From the NCBI GenBank assembly GCA_947174215.1, contig CAMWIB010000073.1:1-6006 (forward strand): a DNA stretch of 6,006 bases, written 5' to 3'. The notes below the pieces were generated by a model. The model had not been told where the DNA came from. It saw only the letters and a list, made by a program, of their open reading frames with translations, and ran no database searches. Positions 1 through 5,772 of this stretch are shown in pieces; within the stretch, counting starts at the first letter, position 1; the number at the start of each line of letters is the position of its first letter. Source of the DNA: an uncultured Clostridia bacterium. GTDB lineage: Bacteria; Bacillota; Clostridia; Christensenellales; CAG-917. Both the position numbers and the translations under genes were made by a program.

Positions 1-1
1 G

Positions 2-3000
2 CTTATAGGTGCGGGCGCATTTAAGAATTGTACCAATTTGAGAGAACTGATTTTCGAAGAGGGTGAAGGCGGTGCGGCTACACTTGAAATAGGCGCAAAT
101 GCTTTTGACGGATGCAGTTCATCCTATTTCGAAACGATAGTTCTGCCTGCAAAAACGACGAAGGTTGGCGATAGCGCATTTGCAAATATGAGCTATCTCA
201 AATACGTCACGTTGAATGAAGGACTTACGGAGATAAGCAACAGTATGTTCTACAACGATACCCGTTTGTACGACATCACCGTGCCTGCTTCCGTCACGTC
301 GATAGGCGAGTCGGCGTTTTACAGATGCGGCTATATGCCCGATAGCTTTGCAATTACGTTTGCTGAAAATTCACAGCTTAAACGTATTGAGCCGTGCGCA
401 TTCGAAAGCGTATATACGTCTTCAACTGGTAAGACGGTTGAACTTCCCGAGGGCGTAACGTATATCGGTTACAAGGCGTTCTACGGTGCAAACTTCCAGA
501 ACGTAACTATCCCGAGTACCGTGACGTTTATCGGTGCGGAGGCATTCGCGTCATCAGGCTCGTACTCTGCGGCATTGAGAAGCGTAACCTTTGCAAGCAA
601 CGGTACGCAGGACCTCATTCTCGGCGGACTCGATTCGAGATATATAAACAGAGGCAACAGCTTGTCGGATACTCCCCGTCCTTACGAAGGTAGAGTATTC
701 TACAACCAGAGCAAGCTTACGTCCATAGAGCTTCCCGAGCGCGTAACGTTCATCGGTGAATATACGTTCTATCAGTGTGAAGGTCTTGAAAGTATCTCCT
801 TTGGTGAGAACAGCAAATTGAAGCACATCGGTGATTTTGCTTTCCAATATATGGGAGCAAAGGAAATAACGATTCCTAACTCCGTTTCAAACGGAAACGT
901 AACGGTTGACGCAAGCGGCAATCAACAATTCCGTATAGGTATCGGAACGAAGGCTTTCTACGGTATGAAAAACGTCGAAGTCATCAACTTCGAGGACGGC
1001 GGAACGTTGCCCTTGTCTTTCGGCGACGCTGCATTCTACTATCTTAGCAAGCTTACGACAGTCAATCTTCCGTCAAGAGTTGCGGACTACGTAAACGCTG
1101 ACGGCGATACGGTGAGAGGTATTACGGAGCGTGTGTTCGCGTATATAACGAGCGACGGTGTAAGCCAAGGTCAGGACGATTCTAATATTGAAGCGATAAA
1201 TATCGCAGAAGGCGGTTCATACTACTGCTCAATTGACGGCGTTGTGTATACCGCAGATAAGTCAATACTCGTCGTATGTCCTATGGGCAAGACAGGCAAA
1301 GTGACGGTCGATTCGCACGTAGCATTGATTGAAGCAAGAGCGTTTAAGAGTTCAAAGGCTTCGTCAATCGAGTTTGAGGGCGGCACGGTCGATATGGTTA
1401 TAGGGGAATCAGCTTTCGCTTCCGCAAAACTTATCGAGGAAATCGTTCTGCCAAACAACGTCGTTGAGATAAAGGACGAAGCGTTTGCATACTGCGAAGG
1501 ACTTACGACGATAACGCTTTCCAAGAACCTTAAAGAGTTCAACTCCAATATGTTCAAGGGAACGAGTATGCCTATCATCGTCACCGAAGGCAGTGACGGT
1601 TTTGTCAAGAAGGATGGCGTCGTATTCACTAAGGATATGAAGACGCTCGTGCTTTACGCTGCTGCGTTGGATAGCGAGAGCTACACAGTGCCAAACGGCG
1701 TAACTGCAATTGGCGCAAATGCGTTTAAGGCAAACAGCTCGCTTAAAACGTTGATTCTGCCAGACGGCTTGAAGGAGATTGGCGATAATGCGTTCTACGG
1801 CGCGATGTTCCTCAGCAATCTTGAAATACCCAACACGGTTGAGCGTATCGGTGAGTATGCGTTTACAGGTTGTTCATCTCTTGGTACGGTAAGCTTCAAG
1901 AAGGGCGGCACGCAGATGCTCGTATTCGAGAAGTATGCGTTCAGTCAGGCAAATATCAGCAGTATGGTTTTGCCGTCAAGACTTTCGTCAATCGGCGCAT
2001 ACGCATTCTACGGCTGTTCTGCACTTGAAAGTCTGACGTTTGAAGCAAACAGCAAGCTTGATTCTATTGATACCTTTGCGTTCTGGAATTGTAGGTCGCT
2101 TGAAACTCTTGAACTTCCGGGCGTAAATAAACTTGGCAACAGAGCATTTAATGGTTGCACAGGCTTGGTAAGTGTTACGATTGCAGAGGGCTTGAACTCA
2201 CTCGGCGATTACGTGTTCGCAGGCTGTGAGAACTTGGAGAGCGTTTCCTTCCCCGCAAGCTTGCACACGATGGGCGCAGGCGTATTCGGATATCCAAGCG
2301 GCAGTGCGTATTGCCCGTCTTTGAAATTCGTAACGTTTGCAAAGGGTTCACAGCTTGAAGTGATACCCGTAAACACCTTCACGGGTTGCACGGCGCTTGA
2401 AAGAATAACCATTCCCGCAAGCGTAAAGTCTATTGAAAGCAGACCGCAGGACGGCGACTATGCGTCAAGCACGTTGCTTGGTGCGTTCCAAGGCTGTACG
2501 GCTCTTACGCTCGTGGCGTTTGAGGACGGCAGCAAGATTGAGAAAATAGGCGCATACGCGTTTGCAAAATGCGAGAGTCTCAGCTCATTCACAATTCCGA
2601 GTACGGTTTCCGTTTTGGAGGAGCGTGCATTTACGGGCTGTTCAAGCCTCAAAGAGATGACGATTCCGTCAACTACGACGGTCTACGGCAGATATCTGTT
2701 TGAGAACTGCTCATCGCTTACGAAGGTGGTACTCAGCGAGAAGGCAACGACGCTTCCGAACGGTATGTTTATGAACTGTCCAAGCTTGAAGCAGATTGAA
2801 ATTCCCGACAGCGTATCCTCATTCGGTTCTTCGCTGTTCTATAACACGGGCTTCGAAACCTTTACGGTACCTGAAAAAATAACGAATTTGCCTGATTCAT
2901 TCCTTGCAAATTCTAAGATTACAAGCGTAGTGTTGCCCGACGGTTTGACGTCGATAGGTCGCGGCTCGTTCAGCGGTTGTGCAAACTTGAAGTCGATTGT

Positions 3001-4348
3001 GATTCCGAACGGAGTAACGATAATTGATAGCAGTGCTTTTGAAAACTGTACTTCATTGGCGTCCGTTACGCTGCCTGCTCAGCTTGAAACTATCGGTTCA
3101 AGTGCATTCAGAAGTTGTAGCTCGCTGACGAGTATAACGATTCCGTCAAACGTAAGACTTATTGACTACCGCGCTTTCGATGGTTGCGTGAAGCTCGTTG
3201 AGGTATTCGACCTCTCTGAATTGAAGCTTGAAGAAGGAATCAATACTACGGCAAACGGTTATGTCGCGGGATATGCGGTTAAAGTCTTGAAGCAGGGCGA
3301 AGAAAGCATGTTGCAGTACACCAAGGACGGATTTGTACTCATTGAGAATAATGGCAAGCTGATGGTTTTGGGTTACAACGGCTCTGCAAGCAAGATTACC
3401 TTGCCGTCGGATGCGGCAGGTCTGTACGATATGGCGTTTGTCGGCGCTTCCTTCACCGAGGTTACGATTCCTGCGTCTTTCACCGAAATCGCAAACGGTG
3501 CGTTCAAGGACTGCGCAAATCTCCAAAAGGTTGTTATAAACGGCGAGCTTATAACGATAGGCGAGAACGCATTCCAGAATTGTGTGAGCCTGTCATCGAT
3601 AAATATTCCGAACTCGGTTACAACGATAGGCAAGTACGCGTTTGACAAGTGTGCTGGACTTACGAGTCTTTCATTGCCAACAAGTCTTACAACGCTTGGC
3701 TTATATGCATTCCAAGATTGTTCGGGTATTGAGGGTGATATTGTCATACCAAACGCAGTCACAAGAATAGAAGGCTCTGTGTTCAAAAATTGCTCGGGCA
3801 TAACGTCTGTAAAGCTGCCTTCGTCAATGTCCTACTTAGGTTCATATGCGTTTGACGGCTGTACGTCACTTACTGCGTTTGAGATGGACGGTGGACAGAA
3901 CGACTACTTCAAGGTCCATGAGGGCGCGTTGATTAATCTCAACGAGTACGGTAAAGTAAGGCTTAAATATGTTCCGCTGGCAAAGACTGGCACGTTCACA
4001 GTACCTGCGGATGTAACGTTTACAAGCTCGGACGGAAGCCTCTTTGCTGGCTCACATCTCGACGTTCTTATGCTTGAAGCAAGAACGAATAAGATTTCGG
4101 AATACGGTATCTTCTATACCGGTTGGCTTGGCAACGCCACGGTAAAAGCTGTCGTAATATCGACGGACGCGTTTTCAAAACTACCAAATGACGCATTCAA
4201 GACTTGGACAAGCGAACAGACAATTTACTTCGTACAGTCCGAATCAGAGATAAGTAAGGTTTGGAGCGGTTCTACAAATGCAAACGTAGTGTATGACTAC
4301 GTAGTACCGGGTACGGAAACAGAGTTGACACCGGCTCCCGAAGAGTGA
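2..4348 (+). CDS. BspA-like leucine-rich repeat surface protein, 3' part (start outside window)
   Basis: The frame is open from the first complete codon (position 2). Residues before the nearest TTG at 38 already form a perfect repeat end (IGAGAFKNCTNL), so 38 is not the real start. The 1448 visible residues consist of about 45-50 repeats of roughly 22-25 residues with consensus L..I.IP.SVT.IG..AF..C.SL..I, the LRR_5 (BspA/Treponema pallidum-type) pattern. Four non-LRR modules with DGVVY-like cores interrupt the array. The array ends in a cap (TIYF near 4226, then VWSG and NVVYDY) and a short acidic tail ending TPAPEE, followed by TGA. Members of this family are secreted or surface-exposed; the Tannerella BspA and Treponema LrrA proteins bind host matrix proteins or other bacteria. 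No LPxTG signal, membrane helix, SLH or dockerin domain is visible at the C-terminus, so anchoring, if any, must be N-terminal. Family assignment is very secure; ligand and exact role are unknown. A terminator follows 62 bases after the stop. Confidence 0.96.
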   Translation, partial: LIGAGAFKNCTNLRELIFEEGEGGAATLEIGANAFDGCSSSYFETIVLPAKTTKVGDSAFANMSYLKYVTLNEGLTEISNSMFYNDTRLYDITVPASVTSIGESAFYRCGYMPDSFAITFAENSQLKRIEPCAFESVYTSSTGKTVELPEGVTYIGYKAFYGANFQNVTIPSTVTFIGAEAFASSGSYSAALRSVTFASNGTQDLILGGLDSRYINRGNSLSDTPRPYEGRVFYNQSKLTSIELPERVTFIGEYTFYQCEGLESISFGENSKLKHIGDFAFQYMGAKEITIPNSVSNGNVTVDASGNQQFRIGIGTKAFYGMKNVEVINFEDGGTLPLSFGDAAFYYLSKLTTVNLPSRVADYVNADGDTVRGITERVFAYITSDGVSQGQDDSNIEAINIAEGGSYYCSIDGVVYTADKSILVVCPMGKTGKVTVDSHVALIEARAFKSSKASSIEFEGGTVDMVIGESAFASAKLIEEIVLPNNVVEIKDEAFAYCEGLTTITLSKNLKEFNSNMFKGTSMPIIVTEGSDGFVKKDGVVFTKDMKTLVLYAAALDSESYTVPNGVTAIGANAFKANSSLKTLILPDGLKEIGDNAFYGAMFLSNLEIPNTVERIGEYAFTGCSSLGTVSFKKGGTQMLVFEKYAFSQANISSMVLPSRLSSIGAYAFYGCSALESLTFEANSKLDSIDTFAFWNCRSLETLELPGVNKLGNRAFNGCTGLVSVTIAEGLNSLGDYVFAGCENLESVSFPASLHTMGAGVFGYPSGSAYCPSLKFVTFAKGSQLEVIPVNTFTGCTALERITIPASVKSIESRPQDGDYASSTLLGAFQGCTALTLVAFEDGSKIEKIGAYAFAKCESLSSFTIPSTVSVLEERAFTGCSSLKEMTIPSTTTVYGRYLFENCSSLTKVVLSEKATTLPNGMFMNCPSLKQIEIPDSVSSFGSSLFYNTGFETFTVPEKITNLPDSFLANSKITSVVLPDGLTSIGRGSFSGCANLKSIVIPNGVTIIDSSAFENCTSLASVTLPAQLETIGSSAFRSCSSLTSITIPSNVRLIDYRAFDGCVKLVEVFDLSELKLEEGINTTANGYVAGYAVKVLKQGEESMLQYTKDGFVLIENNGKLMVLGYNGSASKITLPSDAAGLYDMAFVGASFTEVTIPASFTEIANGAFKDCANLQKVVINGELITIGENAFQNCVSLSSINIPNSVTTIGKYAFDKCAGLTSLSLPTSLTTLGLYAFQDCSGIEGDIVIPNAVTRIEGSVFKNCSGITSVKLPSSMSYLGSYAFDGCTSLTAFEMDGGQNDYFKVHEGALINLNEYGKVRLKYVPLAKTGTFTVPADVTFTSSDGSLFAGSHLDVLMLEARTNKISEYGIFYTGWLGNATVKAVVISTDAFSKLPNDAFKTWTSEQTIYFVQSESEISKVWSGSTNANVVYDYVVPGTETELTPAPEE
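1217..1309 (+). repeat. Non-LRR interruption module 1 in the LRR protein
   Basis: About 31 residues with core SIDGVVYTADKSILVV, then a short linker (MGKTG) and a return to the LRR pattern (HVALIEARAF). The pattern (aromatic, DGVVY, charged turn, hydrophobic strand, P/G-K-x-G, beta strand) is common in bacterial BspA-type proteins, where it separates blocks of repeats. This is the first of four in the window; the others start at 1595, 3308 and 3902. Confidence 0.75.
1595..1693 (+). repeat. Non-LRR interruption module 2 in the LRR protein
   Basis: About 33 residues with core KKDGVVFTKDMKTLVLY leading into SYTVPNGVTAIGANAF, where the LRR pattern resumes. It is the copy closest to the family-wide DGVLY..D.T.L..YP form. 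It lies only about 95 residues after module 1, so the LRR block between them is short (about four repeats). Confidence 0.75.
3308..3406 (+). repeat. Non-LRR interruption module 3 in the LRR protein (diverged)
   Basis: About 33 residues with core YTKDGFVLIENNGKLMVLGY, followed by SASKITLPSDAAGLYDMAF. The first strand reads DGFVLI instead of DGVVY, but the layout (DG, hydrophobic strand, polar turn, second strand, Y-x-G linker, LP strand) is kept. A preceding stretch of about 35 residues (roughly 3206-3307, from LSELKLEEG) also departs from the LRR consensus, so this is a larger break than modules 1 and 2. Confidence 0.65.
3902..4006 (+). repeat. Non-LRR interruption module 4 in the LRR protein (diverged)
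   Basis: About 35 residues with core KVHEGALINLNEYGKVRLKY, then VPLAKTGTFTVPADVTF. The DG of the other copies is replaced by EG, while the K-x-L-x-Y strand and the P-x-x-K-T-G linker are kept (compare the PMGKTG linker of module 1). After it only two or three degenerate repeats precede the C-terminal cap. Confidence 0.65.
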
Positions 4349-4349
4349 T

Positions 4350-4369
4350 TGAATCTATAAAGCGATTCA
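4350..4369 (+). repeat. Small inverted repeat after the LRR gene stop
   Basis: TGAATC (4350-4355) and GATTCA (4364-4369) are perfectly complementary around an 8-base loop, directly after the stop codon. No T-tract follows, so it is not a terminator by itself. At 6 bp it may be chance; at most it could stabilise the 3' end of the mRNA. Confidence 0.3.
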
Positions 4370-4387
4370 GCACTAAATTACCAAAAT

Positions 4388-4403
4388 TTGCATAATTGCA
4401 TAA
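4388..4403. repeat. Two tandem copies of TTGCATAA
   Basis: The octamer TTGCATAA occurs twice back to back (4388-4395 and 4396-4403) in the untranslated region between the LRR stop codon and the terminator. No function is evident; it could be a slippage duplication or a protein site. Confidence 0.5.
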
Positions 4404-4409
4404 ACTTTG

Positions 4410-4451
4410 TATATTTACTGCCGCCGCGTGCGGCAGTAAATATATTTTTTT
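4410..4451 (+). terminator. Strong Rho-independent terminator of the LRR gene
   Basis: A perfect 15-bp stem (4410-4424 pairing with 4430-4444) with a GC-rich upper part (CTGCCGC/GCGGCAG) and 5-base loop CGCGT is followed by seven T residues (4445-4451). It lies 62 bases beyond the LRR stop codon and upstream of the promoter at 4484. This is a canonical intrinsic terminator and separates the LRR gene from the downstream operon. Confidence 0.95.
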
Positions 4452-4483
4452 ACATAAAATCGAATATTGTCGTATATTTTTAG

Positions 4484-4512
4484 ATGACAGACCGCAATAT
4501 GTATGGTATAAT
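4484..4512 (+). promoter_or_regulatory. Predicted housekeeping-sigma promoter with extended -10
   Basis: A -35 box ATGACA (4484-4489, five of six matches to TTGACA), a 17-base spacer and a perfect -10 TATAAT (4507-4512) preceded by TGG (4504-4506, extended -10) make a near-consensus vegetative promoter. Transcription would start near 4519 and give a leader of about 115 nt before the membrane protein gene. Its position just after the terminator suits the start of a new transcription unit. Other TATAAT hexamers (4526, 4539, 4604, 4615) lack a good -35 at proper spacing. Confidence 0.8.
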
Positions 4513-4536
4513 CAAAAAATAAAAATATAATGTGGA

Positions 4537-4583
4537 AATATAATAGTATTTTTAATACTTTATTATTGTAGAAGTATTATATT
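4537..4583 (+). promoter_or_regulatory. Possible AT-rich leader secondary structure
   Basis: Within the predicted 5' untranslated region, AATATAATA (4537-4545) pairs with TATTATATT (4575-4583). Inside it AGTATT (4545-4550) can pair with AATACT (4554-4559) over a 3-base loop. Alternatively AATACTT (4554-4560) can pair with AAGTATT (4572-4578), so the two inner pairings are mutually exclusive. All stems are A/T-dominated and therefore weak, and such pairings arise often by chance in AT-rich DNA. It matches no riboswitch class I recognise. Confidence 0.3.
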
Positions 4584-4619
4584 CATTGTATGGTAGTACA
4601 CGCTATAATCAAACTATAA

Positions 4620-4626
4620 TGGAGGA
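4620..4626 (+). promoter_or_regulatory. Ribosome binding site of the membrane protein gene
   Basis: TGGAGGA (4620-4626) has a perfect GGAGG core ending 8 bases before the ATG at 4634. This fixes the start, and no competing start codon with a comparable site is seen upstream. Confidence 0.92.
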
Positions 4627-4633
4627 ACATTAA

Positions 4634-5731
4634 ATGGAGAACAAGCAAACGTTTGATAAGTTCAAATCTAAGCTGACATTCGAAGCTATTCTTTGCTCTG
4701 TGATGTCAAGCCTTAGTATCGGATTTGCTGTTGGCGGCTTGATTTCGCTCATTTGCTGGCTTTGCGGCTATAAAGACGGAATTTGGGTTGCTTTGGGCGT
4801 AGGCGCAGGATGTGCTGTGATTGCTTTCCCGCTTTTCTACATTTTGAAATTCCGCCCGACCGTTGAAAAGACTGGTCAGAGAGTTGACAGGACAGGTTTG
4901 CAAGAGCGTGCCGTTACGATGCTCGATTATGCGGACGACCAGTCGTATATGGCAACACGCCAACGTCTTGACGCTGTGAGCCATATTCTGGCGGTAAGCC
5001 CGAAGGCAATAAAGGCGACAATCCCCGTTTGGGCGATTATCGCGTTTTCCTGCACGTTTAGTTTCGGCGTGCCGTTCGGCGTTGTCGGCGCACTTTATCA
5101 GAACGACGCAATTTCAAGTCCGACGGAAGAGTTCGTTGACCCGATGGAAAATTTCTTTGCGGTATCCTACGTAGTAGAGGACGGCGGCGAAATTATCGGC
5201 AATGCGGACCAGCTTTGCGAGCCGGGTTCGGATGCGGAAACCGTCACGGCAATCGCAATGGACGGATATATGTTTATGGGTTGGGATGACGGATATATGA
5301 ATCCCACAAGAACGGATATGAACATCAACGAGGATTTGGAATTTACTGCGCTTTTCAAATACATTGACGGCGGACAGGACGGTGAGGAAGGCGACTTTGA
5401 CGGTCCCGGTAGCGGTGATTCTGCAACGGACAATCCTTCCGAGAGCGATGAGTCCGGCGGTCAAGGCGGCGAGGACGGTGACGGCGACGGCTCTAAGGGC
5501 GGCGAAGACGGCAAAGGCGAAGGTAAGGAAGAAGGCGAAGGTAAAGGCGACGGCAAGGGCGAAGGCGCAGGCGGCAAATTTACCGAGGGCAATCAGGTTA
5601 TAGACGGACAGACCTACTACCGCGACCGTCTTGACGAGTATAAAGACGAGGCTATGGACGAGCTGTCTTCAAACGAGGACCTCCCCGACGACGTCAGAGA
5701 ATTTATCGAGTCATACTACGAAGGCGTTTGA
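4634..5731 (+). CDS. MoxR-operon membrane protein: DUF4175-like N-terminus, InlB B-repeat, charged linker
   Basis: A 365-residue protein starting at ATG 4634. Residues about 19-45 and 50-71 form a membrane hairpin. Residues 72-128 are cytoplasmic by the positive-inside rule (KFRP after helix 2, SPKAIK before helix 3) and carry VDRTGLQERAVTMLDY (84-99), which resembles the 'RRID...L.ERL.TALE' segment of DUF4175-type proteins. A third helix spans about 129-155. The outer part holds one divergent InlB B-repeat (about 175-243, with GYMFMGWDDGY and RTDMNI), a Gly/Asp/Glu/Lys-rich linker (245-315) and a tail ending LPDDVREFIESYY (350-362). That tail resembles the 'IP..YR..V..YF' end of large membrane proteins in MoxR operons. 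The next gene, 41 nt downstream without a terminator, is a MoxR ATPase, so co-transcription is likely. Biochemical role is unknown; I infer a membrane partner of the MoxR system facing the cell surface. It is shorter than typical DUF4175 proteins. The coding call is certain; the DUF4175 link is by eye. Confidence 0.93.
   Translation: MENKQTFDKFKSKLTFEAILCSVMSSLSIGFAVGGLISLICWLCGYKDGIWVALGVGAGCAVIAFPLFYILKFRPTVEKTGQRVDRTGLQERAVTMLDYADDQSYMATRQRLDAVSHILAVSPKAIKATIPVWAIIAFSCTFSFGVPFGVVGALYQNDAISSPTEEFVDPMENFFAVSYVVEDGGEIIGNADQLCEPGSDAETVTAIAMDGYMFMGWDDGYMNPTRTDMNINEDLEFTALFKYIDGGQDGEEGDFDGPGSGDSATDNPSESDESGGQGGEDGDGDGSKGGEDGKGEGKEEGEGKGDGKGEGAGGKFTEGNQVIDGQTYYRDRLDEYKDEAMDELSSNEDLPDDVREFIESYYEGV
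5156..5362 (+). other. Divergent InlB B-repeat domain within the membrane protein
   Basis: Residues about 175-243 read as a single beta-grasp-like repeat: V.Y..EDGGEI.G at its start, VTAIAMDGYMFMGWDDGY in the middle and RTDMNI..DLEFTALF at the end. The 'GY.F.GW.DG...RTD.N...D...TA.F' pattern is typical of the divergent InlB B-repeat family found in secreted or wall-attached Bacillota proteins, which supports an outside location for this part of the protein. Confidence 0.85.
5366..5578 (+). repeat. Low-complexity Gly/Asp/Glu/Lys linker coding repeat
   Basis: About 71 residues made almost only of G, D, E, S and K. The first part (to about residue 287) is Asp/Glu-rich with Ser; the second (288-315) alternates GKGEG-type blocks with K and E. 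At DNA level it is built from imperfect GGCGAAGGTAAG-like units, GC-richer than its surroundings, and prone to slippage. It probably forms a disordered, highly hydrated spacer between the InlB repeat and the C-terminal tail. A shadow frame on the same strand (5364-5603) is open only because of this composition. Confidence 0.9.
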
Positions 5732-5760
5732 TTTCGGTATAAATAAAGAAAACCTATTTT

Positions 5761-5767
5761 GAGAGGA
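5761..5767 (+). promoter_or_regulatory. Ribosome binding site of the MoxR ATPase gene
   Basis: GAGAGGA (5761-5767) lies 5 bases before the ATG at 5773, within the 41-nt gap after the membrane protein stop. The gap has no terminator or clear promoter, consistent with one operon. Confidence 0.8.
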
Positions 5768-5772
5768 TATAT

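Noticed and set aside
38..40. TTG as the start codon of the LRR gene
   Set aside because: The frame continues upstream to the window edge with residues that fit the LRR consensus (IGAGAFKNC), and no ribosome binding site precedes 38. The gene is truncated by the window, not started there.
554..3801. Several open frames of 64-142 codons on the - strand and other frames opposite the LRR gene (for example 1222-1629, 3146-3526, 3373-3801)
   Set aside because: They lie wholly inside the LRR gene, have no ribosome binding site context I can support, and their repeated motifs (such as SLP.., ..NA...) mirror the LRR repeats read antisense. They are composition shadows.
2..4348. The periodic repeats as a CRISPR array or DNA-level tandem repeat
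   Set aside because: The periodicity is at protein level (22-25 residues); DNA copies are diverged, and there are no identical direct repeats with unique spacers.
4604..4620. TATAAT hexamers at 4604 and 4615 as the main promoter of the membrane protein gene
   Set aside because: Neither has a convincing -35 at 16-18 bases, and the second abuts the ribosome binding site, so it would leave almost no leader. The promoter at 4484-4512 is far better.
4706..5464. Open frames on the - strand opposite the membrane protein gene (4706-4984, 5114-5464, 5167-5433)
   Set aside because: They are fully antisense to a well-supported gene with a strong ribosome binding site, and show no recognisable domain.
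5364..5603. Overlapping + strand frame rich in Ala/Lys/Thr/Arg
   Set aside because: It is open only because the GGCGAAGGTAAG-like repeats avoid stops in this frame; there is no ribosome binding site, and the real frame carries the InlB repeat and conserved tail.
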